Source: JALYXI01 sp963795835 (lineage in GTDB: Bacteria > Acidobacteriota > Terriglobia > Bryobacterales > Bryobacteraceae). From it: a DNA stretch of 64,000 nucleotides. Positions 41,634-51,339 of this stretch are shown here, piece after piece. Where the stretch lies: NCBI GenBank assembly GCA_963795835.1, contig CAWCJC010000002.1, positions 248,001 to 312,000 on the forward strand, written 5' to 3'. The translations under genes were made by a program, and so were the position numbers. How positions within the stretch are numbered: position 1 is the first letter of the stretch; the number at the start of each line of letters is the position of its first letter. A model generated the notes under the pieces. It did not search any database, had not been told where the DNA came from, and saw nothing but the letters and a program-made list of their open reading frames with translations.

Positions 41634-43571
41634 ATGCGCTCGCTTGCACTTCTGCTTCTCGCCCTGTCTCCTCTCCTTGCCCAACGCACGCCTATCCGCG
41701 AAATCCCCTCTCAGGCTGTCACCGGCGTCGGCGTGTCCTACATTCGGGAAAACTACACGAAGTTTGATTACCGCATCCCCATGCGTGACGGCATCAAGCT
41801 CTTCACCTCCGTCTATATCCCGAAAGACGCGGCGGCCGAAGGCAAGACTTACCCCATCATGCTCGAGCGCACCCCTTACAGCGTCCGGCCTTATGGCGAA
41901 GACCAATATCCTGCCGCACTTGGACCCAGCGACCTTTTCGCGCGCGATAAATTTATCTTTGCCTATCAAGATGTGCGCGGCCGCAACCTGAGCGAGGGCG
42001 AATACTCGCCCATGCGCCCGTACAAGCCTGTAAAAAGAACACCTCAGGACATCGACGAATCCTCCGACTGCTACGACACAATCGATTTCCTGATTAAAAC
42101 TATTCCTAATAACACCGGTAAAGTCGGCATTTGGGGTATCTCACAACCCGGTTTTTATGCCACGGCAGCCCTGCTCGATGCCCACCCCGCGCTCGCGGCT
42201 GTCTCCCCCCAGGCGCCTGTGACCGATTATTATCTTGGCGACGATTCCTACCACAACGGCGCCTTCATGCTCGCCCACCGTTTCAGCTTCTATCAGGGTT
42301 TCAAGCTTCGCGAGGAAGGCCAACCACCCGCCGCGCCGGCTACTACCGTGCCCTTCGACTACGGCACCCCCGACAGCTACGATTTTTATCTTGCGCTCGG
42401 CTCGCTTTCGAACGCCGATGAAAAGTATTTCCTCCGCAAGCATCCGCTCTGGACTCTCAACGTCACGCACACCACTTATGACGAGACCTGGCAATCGCGT
42501 GCTATCTGGAAATATTTGAAAGACATTAGGCCCGCCACCATGATTGTCGGCGGCTGGTTCGACCAGGAAGACCTGCAAGGCCCGCTTCGCCAGTACGACT
42601 TTATCCAGCATCACAACCCGCCTCAAACCGCCATGCTCGTGATGGGCCCGTGGACCCACGGCGGCTTTGCGCGAGGCGAAGGCGACCGCGTCGGCAATGT
42701 CACCTTCGGCTCCCAGACCGCCGCCTGGTATCGCGAACACATTGAGTTTCCCTTTTTTCTCAGGCAGCTGAAGAACCGCGGAGATAGCATCTTTCCCAAG
42801 GCCTGGGTCTTTCAAACCGGCCTCAATCAGTGGCGCCGGTTCGACAGTTGGCCGCCTTCCCAGATCCAGCGTAAGACTGTGTATCTCGATGCGAAAAGCT
42901 CGCTCACGTTTGCGCCGCCCAGCGCCGCCCAGCGCTTTGACGAATACCTCTCGGACCCGAACAAACCCGTCCCTTACTTGGGCCCTGTCAGCACAGGCGT
43001 ACGATTTGACTACATGACGGAAGATCAGCGCTTCGCCGCCACCCGCCCCGACGTGCTTGTCTACCGGACCGAACCTCTGGAGCAGGATCTCACCGTGATG
43101 GGGCCCATCGGTTGCGATCTCAAAGTCTCCACAACGGGCACCGATTCCGATTTCGACGTGAAAATCATCGATGTCTATCCGGGCGACTACCCCGATTACG
43201 ATGCGCCCGCGGTACCCGTCAACGCGCGCTTACAGCCCGCGGCTGCTATCAAATTCGGCGGCTACCAACAACTGGTGCGCGGCGAACCCTTCCGCGGCAA
43301 ATTTCGCAAGAGCTTCGAAAAGCCGATAGCGTTCGAACCCAACAAACCAGACCGGATTACTTTCAACCTTCCCGACGTGGCCCATACGTTCCGCGCCGGC
43401 CACCGCCTGATGATCCAGATCCAAAGCACCTGGTTCCCCATCACGGATCGCAACCCGCAGAAGTTCATGGAAATCCCAAACGCATTGTCGGCGGACTTCA
43501 CAAAAGCCACGCAACGCGTGTATACGGGCGGCCCCGATGGTACAAACTTCACTTTTCCCGTATTGCCTTAA
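41634..43571 (+). CDS. Secreted CocE/NonD family hydrolase (X-Pro dipeptidyl-peptidase type)
   Basis: A 645-residue protein with a signal peptide MRSLALLLLALSPLLA. The alpha/beta-hydrolase domain has YRIPMRDGIKLFTSVYIP, LERTPYSV and the nucleophile elbow GIWGISQPGFYA (G-x-S-x-x-G, near residue 189). Later come VGGWFDQED and PWTHGG with the catalytic Asp/His candidates. A C-terminal jelly-roll (PepX_C) contains TGTDSDFDVKIIDVYP. Members hydrolyse amides or esters such as X-Pro peptides, cocaine or alpha-amino esters. The start at 41634 begins the signal; the frame is open upstream to 41556. Confidence 0.9.
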   Translation: MRSLALLLLALSPLLAQRTPIREIPSQAVTGVGVSYIRENYTKFDYRIPMRDGIKLFTSVYIPKDAAAEGKTYPIMLERTPYSVRPYGEDQYPAALGPSDLFARDKFIFAYQDVRGRNLSEGEYSPMRPYKPVKRTPQDIDESSDCYDTIDFLIKTIPNNTGKVGIWGISQPGFYATAALLDAHPALAAVSPQAPVTDYYLGDDSYHNGAFMLAHRFSFYQGFKLREEGQPPAAPATTVPFDYGTPDSYDFYLALGSLSNADEKYFLRKHPLWTLNVTHTTYDETWQSRAIWKYLKDIRPATMIVGGWFDQEDLQGPLRQYDFIQHHNPPQTAMLVMGPWTHGGFARGEGDRVGNVTFGSQTAAWYREHIEFPFFLRQLKNRGDSIFPKAWVFQTGLNQWRRFDSWPPSQIQRKTVYLDAKSSLTFAPPSAAQRFDEYLSDPNKPVPYLGPVSTGVRFDYMTEDQRFAATRPDVLVYRTEPLEQDLTVMGPIGCDLKVSTTGTDSDFDVKIIDVYPGDYPDYDAPAVPVNARLQPAAAIKFGGYQQLVRGEPFRGKFRKSFEKPIAFEPNKPDRITFNLPDVAHTFRAGHRLMIQIQSTWFPITDRNPQKFMEIPNALSADFTKATQRVYTGGPDGTNFTFPVLP

Positions 43572-44345
43572 ATGCTGATCTGTCCCGTGCGCGCCTGCCG
43601 ACTTCCGCTCGCGCGTGAACAGGGCCAGGTGCGCTGCGGGCGTGGCCACTCTTTCGACGTCGCCAAGAGCGGCTATCTCAACCTGCTTCAGCCGCAGGAC
43701 CGCCGCTCCGCAGTCCCCGGGGATACGTTGGAGGCCGTTCGCGCCCGCCGCCGCCTTCACGATCTGGGAGTGACCGCGCCCCTGCTCGAGGCGATCGCGA
43801 CACTTTGTAAGATCGCCCCCGACGAACTCATCCTCGACGCTGGCTGCGGGGACGGCTTCTACCTCGGCTCGCTAACTGAACGCAATGGTCACGGCATCGA
43901 TATCTCGACCGCCGCAATTGACGTGGCCGCCCGCCGTTATCCCGGGAACACGTGGGTTGTCGCGAATGCCGACCGTCAGATTCCTTACTCGGACCGCAGC
44001 TTCAACATTCTGCTCTCTATCACCGCGCGCCGAAATCCCACGGAATTCCACCGCGTGCTGCAGCAGGAGGGCCGCTTCCTGCTGGCTCTTCCTGCGCCGG
44101 ACGATCTCATCGAACTGCGCGGTCCCGCCGCCCCGGACCGCGTTCCCGCCGCGCTCGCCGAATTCGAACCGCTCTTCGCTCTCGAACGCCAACACCGCGT
44201 CACCACTTCAGCCGACCTCAGCTCCTACTCTGTTGCCGACATTCTCCACTCCATCTATCGCCCCCTCCGCGCCGAGCCTCTCCGCTCTCAACGAGTCACT
44301 TTCAGCCTGGATCTCCTGCTTTTCCGAAAGCGCAACCAGATTTAG
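43572..44345 (+). CDS. RlmA-like rRNA (guanine-N1) methyltransferase
   Basis: A 257-residue SAM-dependent methyltransferase. The zinc-finger-like N-terminus (C-P-V-R-A-C-R-L-P-L ... RCGRGHSFDVAKSGYLNLL) is the RlmA signature. ILDAGCGDGFYLG is the SAM-binding motif I, near residue 86. RlmA enzymes methylate G745 or G748 of 23S rRNA and can affect macrolide sensitivity. The PGDT motif before the SAM domain fits (DRRSAVPGDT). The start ATG directly follows the CocE stop, so the genes are probably cotranscribed. Confidence 0.88.
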   Translation: MLICPVRACRLPLAREQGQVRCGRGHSFDVAKSGYLNLLQPQDRRSAVPGDTLEAVRARRRLHDLGVTAPLLEAIATLCKIAPDELILDAGCGDGFYLGSLTERNGHGIDISTAAIDVAARRYPGNTWVVANADRQIPYSDRSFNILLSITARRNPTEFHRVLQQEGRFLLALPAPDDLIELRGPAAPDRVPAALAEFEPLFALERQHRVTTSADLSSYSVADILHSIYRPLRAEPLRSQRVTFSLDLLLFRKRNQI

Positions 44346-44393
44346 GCCAGCCTCGAACTTGCAGTTTTTCTGGAAAGCGTCATTCTAGAGAAC

Positions 44394-45260
44394 ATGACGC
44401 GCCGAGCTTTATTGACCGGAGCCGCCGCAAGCAGTATGTTGGCTGCGCCCATGCCCATCATCGACACTCACATCCACTTATTCGACCCCACGCGACCCCA
44501 GGGCGTCCCGTGGCCGTCGAAGGACAACGCCGTCCTCTATAAGCCTGCGTTGCCAGCCCGCCTCCGAGCCCTGTGCGAGCCTTTCGGCATCACCGGCGCG
44601 ATCGAAATCGAATGCAGCCCGTGGCTCGAAGATAACCAATGGGTGCTCGACATTGCGGAAAAGGAGCCGTTCATCCTGGGCACGATCGGGAACCTGGAAC
44701 CGGGCAAACCCGGATTTGCAAATAACCTGGAGCGCTTTCACAAGAACCCGCTCTTCCTGGGAATCCGATGCGGAAATCTTTGGGACCGCAAGCTAGACAT
44801 TGAGCGGCAAGCGATCGTCACCGATATGAAGCTGTTCGCTCAGACCGGGCTCACGCTTGACACCGCGAACCCAGATGCCGCCCTGGTGGATTCGGTGATT
44901 GCACTTACCGACAAAGTGCCGAATCTGCGCGTGGTGATGGATCACTTACCGGCGATGGACCCCAAGGGATCGAATCTCGCGGAGCTCGCGAAGCGGCCTC
45001 AAGTGTTCGTGAAGATTTCGGCCGTGGTGAAACACGGCGTTACGGAATACCCCGACCGCCTGGATCTGATCTGGAACTTATTCGGCGAAGACAGGCTGCT
45101 CTACGGTAGCGACTGGCCCAACAGCGATACGCGTGGTACCTATGCCGAAGTTTTCAAAGTGGTCAACGATTATTTTGCGGCTAAGCCGCAATCCGCGCGA
45201 GAGAAATATTTCTACAAGAATTCCATCAACGCCTACCGCTGGAAGCCGCGAACCTCGTAG
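44394..45260 (+). CDS. Amidohydrolase-2 family metal-dependent hydrolase
   Basis: A 288-residue TIM-barrel hydrolase. A short Tat-like start (MTRRALLTGAAASSMLAA) is followed by PIIDTHIHLFDP, with the first H-x-H metal motif. MDHLPAMDPKG and YGSDWPNSD (metal-binding Asp) come near residue 240. It resembles the family of L-fuconolactonase/2-pyrone-4,6-dicarboxylate lactonase-like hydrolases. Substrate undetermined. The signal suggests export, unusual for this group, though the RR motif is short. Followed closely by the aldolase-like gene. Confidence 0.86.
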   Translation: MTRRALLTGAAASSMLAAPMPIIDTHIHLFDPTRPQGVPWPSKDNAVLYKPALPARLRALCEPFGITGAIEIECSPWLEDNQWVLDIAEKEPFILGTIGNLEPGKPGFANNLERFHKNPLFLGIRCGNLWDRKLDIERQAIVTDMKLFAQTGLTLDTANPDAALVDSVIALTDKVPNLRVVMDHLPAMDPKGSNLAELAKRPQVFVKISAVVKHGVTEYPDRLDLIWNLFGEDRLLYGSDWPNSDTRGTYAEVFKVVNDYFAAKPQSAREKYFYKNSINAYRWKPRTS

Positions 45261-45269
45261 AATTTGCCT

Positions 45270-46352
45270 ATGCCCTCCGTTCTCCGCCGTTCTTTCCTCG
45301 CGGGCGCGCTACCTGGACTCGCACTTGCCCAAAGCGCTTCCCGTCCCCGCGGCGTGGTTTCCTTCACGGGCGATGGCGTCGCGCTTCAGCCTCTGCAATA
45401 TGCTCAGCTTTTGCAAGAATTGCTGGCGAAAGCGGGGCCGGTCACGGATCGCTATCTGGAAGGAGGTGCCGTTCAACAACTGCAGGATCGATTCGCCGAA
45501 CTGCTCGGCAAGGAAGCCGCAATCTTCCTTCCCACGGGAACGATGGCGAACCACCTTGCAGTCAGGCTTCTCGCGGGCGATAAACGCCGCGTGCTGGTTC
45601 AACAAGACAGCCATCTTTACCGCGATGAGAGCGATTGCGCCGAACTCATCAGCGGGTTGAACCTGATCCCCTTCACCGACTTCAACAGAGCCGTCGACGA
45701 TTCTCTCTCTCCGCCCTATCCCATGTCCGTAGGCGCCGTCTCTATCGAATCGCCCATTCGCCGGCGCCAGGGCGAAACGGTCCCCTTCGATGAACTGAAA
45801 CGCATCACGAGCTCAGCGAAAGCGAAAGGAATTGGCACGCACCTGGATGGCGCGCGAGTCTTTCTGGCCTCCGCCTATACAGGCATCTCGCCCCGGCAAT
45901 ACGCCGCGCTTTTCGATACCGTCTACGTCTCGCTCTATAAGTACTTCAACGCGCCGTTCGGAGCCATACTCGCGGGCCCGAAAGAATTAATTGCGAAGAC
46001 GCCCTTGCTGCGCCGCCAGTTTGGAGGAGGCCTGACACACGCCTGGGAGCCGGCATTAATTGCCATGCACTATATGGACGGTTTCGAAGAGCGCTTCAGC
46101 AAAGCTGTCCGCAATGGCGGCAAGCTCATTAGCTTGCTCGAAACCTCAGGCCGTTTTCAATTCGAGAAGGTCCCTAACGGTTCGAATATCGTCCGGATGT
46201 CTGTCGCAGGCATCACGCCGGAACAACTTCGCGTCCGGCTGCAAAAAGCCGATATTACGCTCGCGGCCGCGCCTCAATTGCAGATCAACGAGACCATCAA
46301 TGGCCGCCCTGTGGAAGAAATCGCGGAGGCGTTTCAGAAAGCGCTGGCTTAG
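45270..46352 (+). CDS. Threonine-aldolase-like PLP enzyme with Tat-like leader
   Basis: A 360-residue PLP-dependent beta-eliminating lyase/threonine aldolase family protein. A twin-arginine leader (VLRRSFLAGALPGLALA) is followed by VVSFTGDGVALQP, AAIFLPTGTMANHLAVR and SIESPIRRRQGE. GTHLDGARVFLAS comes next, and TVYVSLYKYFNAPFGAILAG with the PLP-binding Lys near residue 230. The family cleaves L-threonine to glycine and acetaldehyde, or acts on related beta-hydroxy amino acids. Start at 45270 (ATG) preferred over TTG at 45264. Confidence 0.86.
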   Translation: MPSVLRRSFLAGALPGLALAQSASRPRGVVSFTGDGVALQPLQYAQLLQELLAKAGPVTDRYLEGGAVQQLQDRFAELLGKEAAIFLPTGTMANHLAVRLLAGDKRRVLVQQDSHLYRDESDCAELISGLNLIPFTDFNRAVDDSLSPPYPMSVGAVSIESPIRRRQGETVPFDELKRITSSAKAKGIGTHLDGARVFLASAYTGISPRQYAALFDTVYVSLYKYFNAPFGAILAGPKELIAKTPLLRRQFGGGLTHAWEPALIAMHYMDGFEERFSKAVRNGGKLISLLETSGRFQFEKVPNGSNIVRMSVAGITPEQLRVRLQKADITLAAAPQLQINETINGRPVEEIAEAFQKALA

Positions 46353-46370
46353 CTCTTAGCCAAGTTACTC

Positions 46371-47594
46371 TTACGCTTCAGCGCCCTCTTTGGGAAGAAT
46401 CGTAATCGCGATGGCGCCGATCATGGCGATCGCCAACACTACGCCCATCGCCGCCGTGTAGTTGCCAAAACTTTCTCTCAGGTAGCTGACTCCTTGCGGG
46501 ATCCAGGTTTGTCCGATTGTATTCACCGGGAGGATCACCGCCATGGATCTGGCCAGTGAGTTCACCCCGAACTGTTTCGCGGCCATTAGCGGAATCAACA
46601 TATAATCAGCCCCCATAGCGAAGCCGAAAATCACCGCAAAGACGTAAGTCATTGCGCCCTCCCCGGGCTTAACGGTAAACAGCAATGGAATGGCCGCCGC
46701 CACCACAAAATAAGTTGCCGTCATTACATACTTCATGGGGAACATGTCACTCAGTTTCCCGATAAGCAGGCGTCCGGCAATGCTGGAGATGAGAATCCAG
46801 AATTGGGCGGTAGACCATACATTATTCAGGGCGATCTGGTCCGTGAAGCCCTGGTCCTTGAACACCAGTTTCATATGAAAGTTAATGGAGCCGATAGCGC
46901 CAATGGAACAGATGGATCCGCAGAGCAGCATCCAGAACGAGCCCTGGCCCATCAGGTACTTCAGGCTCCTGGCTTCCACGGGCGATTGGGCGGGCGCCGC
47001 GAGTTCTCCATCCGGAAACAGGCCCATCTCTTGCGGGCGATCCCTAAGCAGGAACAGCGCGATTGGCCAGGCGAGAAACATCAGGACGCCGATGGCAAGC
47101 AAGGCCGTGCGGTAATCGTAGGAATTCGTCAGCCATTTGACCATCTGGGTTCCGATCGCTCCGAAGATACCGACCCCCACATAGACGATTCCCATCGCGG
47201 TACCGCGATTTTTCTTAAACCAATGCGAAATGATGACCTGATGCGGAATCGGGCCCGAGAGTAAATAACCCACGGTATAGATGAAGTAAAGAAAGTAGTA
47301 CCAGACGATGCTGCCGCTCATTTTGCTCAGCCCAAGAAAGGCGAGAAAAGTGAGGCCCGTGCCCGCGATGATGAGTTTTCTCTGGCTGAAACGTGGGATG
47401 AGCAAAGGCCCTACCCAAAGTGTCAGCAGCGCGGCTAAGGGAAAGCCAAGCGTGATGTCATGAAGGGGCCAGCCGAAATCCTTCTTGTAGTAATCGAAAA
47501 AGAAAGGCGCGTTGTAATAAGGAATTCCGACCGATAGGCCAAAGGTGCAGAAAGCGGCTGCTACGATCCACCAGCCGTAAAACGTTTTCTTCAT
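46371..47594 (-). CDS. MFS transporter, OFA-like
   Basis: A 407-residue major facilitator protein with twelve hydrophobic segments. It starts YGWWIVAAAFCTFGLSVG, as in the oxalate/formate antiporter (OFA) and monocarboxylate-transporter-like groups. GTAMGIVYVGVGIFGAIG and LAIMAL-like helices follow, with the MFS loop motif RLLIGKLSDMFPMKY between helices eight and nine. The substrate is probably a carboxylate, but that is inferred from the subgroup only. The upstream histidine kinase ends six bases before its start. Confidence 0.82.
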   Translation of the reverse strand: MKKTFYGWWIVAAAFCTFGLSVGIPYYNAPFFFDYYKKDFGWPLHDITLGFPLAALLTLWVGPLLIPRFSQRKLIIAGTGLTFLAFLGLSKMSGSIVWYYFLYFIYTVGYLLSGPIPHQVIISHWFKKNRGTAMGIVYVGVGIFGAIGTQMVKWLTNSYDYRTALLAIGVLMFLAWPIALFLLRDRPQEMGLFPDGELAAPAQSPVEARSLKYLMGQGSFWMLLCGSICSIGAIGSINFHMKLVFKDQGFTDQIALNNVWSTAQFWILISSIAGRLLIGKLSDMFPMKYVMTATYFVVAAAIPLLFTVKPGEGAMTYVFAVIFGFAMGADYMLIPLMAAKQFGVNSLARSMAVILPVNTIGQTWIPQGVSYLRESFGNYTAAMGVVLAIAMIGAIAITILPKEGAEA

Positions 47595-47600
47595 GAGTTG

Positions 47601-48971
47601 TTATGTTACAGCGGATTGGCGCCCGTCTAGTGCGCCTCTCACCGTTCGGGCGAGAGTAGCCGCGCGGTACGGCTTCTGGAGAAACCCGAAAACGCCTGTT
47701 CCGAAACGCCGGAGCGCCTCAATCTCGTTATAACCGCTGGAGGCGATCACGAGTACATCAGGATCAATCTGCTTGAGCCGCTTCAGCGTCTCTTCGCCGC
47801 TCATTACGGGCATCGTCATATCGAGCAGCACCAGGGAGATGGACCAGCTCTTCAGCTCAAAAATTTCCAGGGCCTCACGGCCGTTTGTTGCCTGCAGAAC
47901 TTTGTAGCCGTACAGTTCAAGAGTAGTGCGCGCCATCTGTTGAACGGATTCTTCGTCGTCCACCAGCAAAATGGTTTCATCGCCTCGCAGATTCAAAGCG
48001 CCGTCGGCAACCGCGGGAATCCGAGTCTGATCCCGGGCTACCGGTAAGAAAACCTTGAACGTGGTTCCCTGCCCAGGATGGCTGTAAACTTTGATCGCGC
48101 CGCGATGGCCCCGCACAATACCGATAACCGCGGCCAGGCCGAGACCGCGTCCCGTGAACTTTGTCGTGAAGAACGGGTCGAAGATCTTGGCGATGGTGGC
48201 TTCATCCATGCCCTTGCCGTTGTCGTGAACTTCGAGCATCATAAAACGCCCGGGCACCACGTTGTCGCCGGCCATGTTCTCCCGTACGTATTCGGCATCC
48301 AGGTCCTCGACGCGGGTGGTGACAACGACGGTTCCAGGAGGTTTTTCAATTGCCTCGGCGGCATTAATGACCAGGTTCATCACAAGTTGCTGGATCTGCC
48401 CGGCATCCGCCTCGATGAGCACTCCGTTGTCATCCAGGTTGAGGGTCAGTTCGATGTCGCGCGGCACCGAAGACTCCAGAAGCTGCGCGATTTCCCGAAC
48501 CTGCTGACTGATGTCGAGCGGCTCGACGACGAAGCGGCCGCGCCCGGAATAGGCGAGCATCTGGCGGGTGAGTTGCGCGGCACGTTCACTGGCATTGAGA
48601 ATGATTTTTACGTGGCCCGCGGCAGCGGAATTGTCCCGCAGTTCGTCCTGCAAAAGGCTGGCGCCCCCAAGAATAGCGGTGAGCAGATTGTTGAAATCAT
48701 GCGCGATGCCCCCCGCAAGCACGCCCAGACTTTCCAACTTCTGCGCATGCCGGCCGCGCTCTTCCAGGCGTTTGCGTTCAGTGACATCCCGGAGGTAAAT
48801 CGAGAGCCCGCCCTCTTTAGAGGGATAGACACTTTCTTCCCACCATGCATTTCGCTGGGGCACGAACAGTTCGAAGTTTGAACGCGTTGCCGTTTCCATC
48901 ACCTGCCGGTACCGCGCCTCGGCTTCAGGGGTGGCTGCATCCGGGAATTCAGTCCAGAAGTTACGTCCCAT
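47601..48971 (-). CDS. Hybrid histidine kinase, catalytic and receiver part (frameshifted gene)
   Basis: The 456-residue frame starts in the middle of a PAS domain. It then has LAGGIAHDFNNLLTAI with the phosphorylated His, NLVINAAEAIE (N box), DNGKGMDEATIAKIFDPFFTTK, and GRGLGLAAVIGIVRGHRG (G boxes). It ends in a CheY-like receiver with LLVDDEE, the phospho-acceptor D in LVLLDMTMPVMSG and K in FLQKPY. This is an NtrB-type kinase with attached receiver. Its true N-terminus is in the next entry. Deleting one G from the GGG at 48967-48969 makes HGRNFWTEFPD and joins both. Confidence 0.86.
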   Translation of the reverse strand: MGRNFWTEFPDAATPEAEARYRQVMETATRSNFELFVPQRNAWWEESVYPSKEGGLSIYLRDVTERKRLEERGRHAQKLESLGVLAGGIAHDFNNLLTAILGGASLLQDELRDNSAAAGHVKIILNASERAAQLTRQMLAYSGRGRFVVEPLDISQQVREIAQLLESSVPRDIELTLNLDDNGVLIEADAGQIQQLVMNLVINAAEAIEKPPGTVVVTTRVEDLDAEYVRENMAGDNVVPGRFMMLEVHDNGKGMDEATIAKIFDPFFTTKFTGRGLGLAAVIGIVRGHRGAIKVYSHPGQGTTFKVFLPVARDQTRIPAVADGALNLRGDETILLVDDEESVQQMARTTLELYGYKVLQATNGREALEIFELKSWSISLVLLDMTMPVMSGEETLKRLKQIDPDVLVIASSGYNEIEALRRFGTGVFGFLQKPYRAATLARTVRGALDGRQSAVT

Positions 48972-49734
48972 GCAATTCGTTCATCGGCCGTCCGAAAATA
49001 CGTTCGGCCGCGCTGTTGACGTAAGTGATCGCAAAATTGCGGTCTACGGAGACGAACCCGTCCGCGATGCTCTCCAGGATGTCTCGCATGCGTCCCTCGG
49101 CGTCTTTCGCCTGAGTGCTTAAATTGCGAAGGCTTTTCTCATCTTCGCGAAGGAGAGAGATCAGTTGTTCGCGCCGGCGAGTGCTGCGATGAATCAGGAC
49201 CGCGGAGACGATGAGCAGGCCCAGGAGGACCAATCCTCCTCCAATGTTGACAAATGCGAACCTTACAGAACGGGCTCTTCTGCGCGCGGAGCTGTCGGCC
49301 AGATCGCGATAGAGCTGAGTTGTGATCTTCTGTTGAGTAGACTTGAGTAACTCTGTGGATTGGTTTCGTACTTCGATGGGCTGGCTCGCTTCAGCCATCT
49401 TCGCCTCGATCACTTCAAAAAATCGTACTGTATCCGCATTGCGCGGGAGCATTTTCTTGAGGCGGCTCACTTCAGCTGAAATAAGGCGAGACGCGGACTT
49501 GTATTCGGCCAGATATTTGGGACTTTTGGTCAGCAGATAATCGCGCTGCACCGTTTCGGCCTCCATTACGGAACGAACCAAGCTGTTGACGCTTTCAAGA
49601 ATAGCGCGGGAGTGAAACTCCGCTACACGGTCGAGCCAGGCAGTATTCCAGCTCTGATAGAACATTAAGGTAATTGCGACAACTACAAGCGTCGCAACGA
49701 GCACGATCAGCAGTTCTGTACGTTTCCAGACCAA
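48961..49734 (-). CDS. Hybrid histidine kinase, sensor part (CHASE3-HAMP-like-PAS; frameshifted gene)
   Basis: This 257-residue frame holds a first membrane helix (LIVLVATLVVVAITLMFY). A helical CHASE3-type periplasmic sensor follows (QRDYLLTKSPKYLAEYKSA), then a second helix (VLLGLLIVSAVLIHRS), a coiled linker and a PAS domain start (ILESIADGFVSVDRNFAITYVN). It stops out of frame after FGRPMNELHG. With the correction at the GGG near 48967-48969, the whole kinase is about 711 residues, 47601-49734. Signal unknown. Confidence 0.82.
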   Translation of the reverse strand: MVWKRTELLIVLVATLVVVAITLMFYQSWNTAWLDRVAEFHSRAILESVNSLVRSVMEAETVQRDYLLTKSPKYLAEYKSASRLISAEVSRLKKMLPRNADTVRFFEVIEAKMAEASQPIEVRNQSTELLKSTQQKITTQLYRDLADSSARRRARSVRFAFVNIGGGLVLLGLLIVSAVLIHRSTRRREQLISLLREDEKSLRNLSTQAKDAEGRMRDILESIADGFVSVDRNFAITYVNSAAERIFGRPMNELHGT

Positions 49735-49763
49735 CAGGTTTAACCAATTTATTCTAGCCTGTG

Positions 49764-51278
49764 TTAATGGCGGAAGTGGCGAATCCCGGTGAAAACCATA
49801 GTTAACCCTAAGCTATTCGCGGCAGCGATGACTTCGGGATCTTTGATCGATCCTCCCGGCTGGATAAAAGCCGTTGCGCCATTCCGGGCAGCTTCCTCCA
49901 GGCCGTCCGGGAAAGGGAAGAAAGCGTCGGATGCAACGACCGAATCTTTCAAGGACAGGTGCGCGCGCGCCGCTCCGATTTTCACCGAATCGACGCGGCT
50001 CATCTGGCCCGCACCTACGCCGACGACCTGGCCCGGCCGCGCATAAACGATGGCGTTCGACTTCACGTGTTTCGCCACTTTCCAGCCAAATTCAAGAGCA
50101 TCCCATTCGCGATCCGTCGGGGCGCGCCGCGTAACAACTTTTGCAGAGCGCGGTTCCAGCCGGTGCCGGTCCGCTGTTTGTGTTAGAAAGCCGCCCTCAA
50201 TGCTGCGAACGGTACGGGCATCCGGCTGGGGGTGGATGCGGAGGACGCGCAAGTTCTTCTTTGCCTTCAGAATGGCAAGCGCTTCGGGATCGAAGTCCGG
50301 GGCGGCGATTGCTTCCGCGAATAACTGGGACACTTGGCTGGCTGTTGCGGAGTCCACCGGGCGGTTAAATCCAATCACGCCTCCAAAGGCTGAGACAGGG
50401 TCGCATTCAAGAGCACGGGTGAAGCTTTCAGCGAGCGACGCTTGTTCGGAGCACCCGCAGGGATTGGTGTGCTTAATGATGGCGGTGGCGGGTTGTTCAA
50501 ACTCCATCACAAGCTGCCAGGCGGCGTCCAAATCCACAAGGTTGTTGTAGGAAAGCTCCTTGCCGTGGAGTTGTTCGGCCCCGGCGATACCGTGGGTTGC
50601 GGAGCCATAAAGAGTGGCTTGCTGGTGAGGATTTTCCCCATAGCGAAGGTCGAAACGCTTTGGGGCGTGAATATGAAGCGCGGCAGAGTCGTTGCCGTCG
50701 AGCCGTTCGGAAATAGCGGCATCGTAGGCGGCGGTGGTACGGAATGCCTTGCGGGCCAGGCCCCAGAGGGTATCACGAGAGAGTTCGCTTCCCCTGGCGT
50801 TCAGTTCGGCGAGAATGGGCGCGTAATCTTCCGGTGAAGTAAGAACGGCGACATCCTGATAGTTCTTGGCGGCGGAACGGATCATGGTCGGACCGCCGAT
50901 ATCGATATTCTCGATCAGTGTTTCGAGAGGGGCGTTGGGGTCCTGGGCGACGCCGGCGAAATCGTAAAGATTGACGACCACCATATCGATGGGGGCGATG
51001 GCGTGCTGTGCAAGAGAAGCCATGTGGGCCGGGTTCGAGCGCATTGCCAGAATCGCACCGGTGATGTTCGGGTGCATGGTTTTGACCCGGCCATCGAGCA
51101 TTTCGGGGAAGCCGGTGAGTTCGCTGGCGTCGCGGACGGGCAGCGAGTGTTCGCGCAGTAGCCTGGCGGTACCGCCCGTGGAGATGAGGTCGATACCGAG
51201 CTGGTGGAGACCTTGAGCGAATTCGGCCAGACCGGTTTTATCGGTAACGCTCAGCAGAGCGCGGCGGATTTTGGGCAT
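49764..51278 (-). CDS. purH: Bifunctional AICAR transformylase / IMP cyclohydrolase
   Basis: A 504-residue PurH. The N-terminal IMP cyclohydrolase domain (RALLSVTDKTGL, LISTGGTARLL, FPEMLDGRVKTMHP, VVNLYDFAG) and the C-terminal AICAR transformylase domain (LRYGENPHQQATLY, AIIKHTNPCGCSEQ with K-H-T-N-P-C, VVASDAFFPFPDGLEEA) are complete. It performs the last two steps of purine synthesis. It follows the TonB-receptor gene on the minus strand beyond a strong hairpin. Confidence 0.96.
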   Translation of the reverse strand: MPKIRRALLSVTDKTGLAEFAQGLHQLGIDLISTGGTARLLREHSLPVRDASELTGFPEMLDGRVKTMHPNITGAILAMRSNPAHMASLAQHAIAPIDMVVVNLYDFAGVAQDPNAPLETLIENIDIGGPTMIRSAAKNYQDVAVLTSPEDYAPILAELNARGSELSRDTLWGLARKAFRTTAAYDAAISERLDGNDSAALHIHAPKRFDLRYGENPHQQATLYGSATHGIAGAEQLHGKELSYNNLVDLDAAWQLVMEFEQPATAIIKHTNPCGCSEQASLAESFTRALECDPVSAFGGVIGFNRPVDSATASQVSQLFAEAIAAPDFDPEALAILKAKKNLRVLRIHPQPDARTVRSIEGGFLTQTADRHRLEPRSAKVVTRRAPTDREWDALEFGWKVAKHVKSNAIVYARPGQVVGVGAGQMSRVDSVKIGAARAHLSLKDSVVASDAFFPFPDGLEEAARNGATAFIQPGGSIKDPEVIAAANSLGLTMVFTGIRHFRH

Positions 51279-51299
51279 TGATTTTAAGGTTAACTTGTT

Positions 51300-51333
51300 A
51301 CCCGATGAGCGCTTCGGTAAGCGCTTATCGGGT
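51300..51333 (-). terminator. Strong hairpin between the second TonB-receptor gene and purH
   Basis: A 15-base-pair stem with one G-T mismatch (ACCCGATGAGCGCTT / AAGCGCTTATCGGGT, loop CGGT) lies 12 bases after the true TonB-receptor stop and about 20 bases before purH. It is well placed as a terminator or transcript stabiliser, though no clear T run follows on the minus strand. Confidence 0.6.
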
Positions 51334-51339
51334 AAGCCC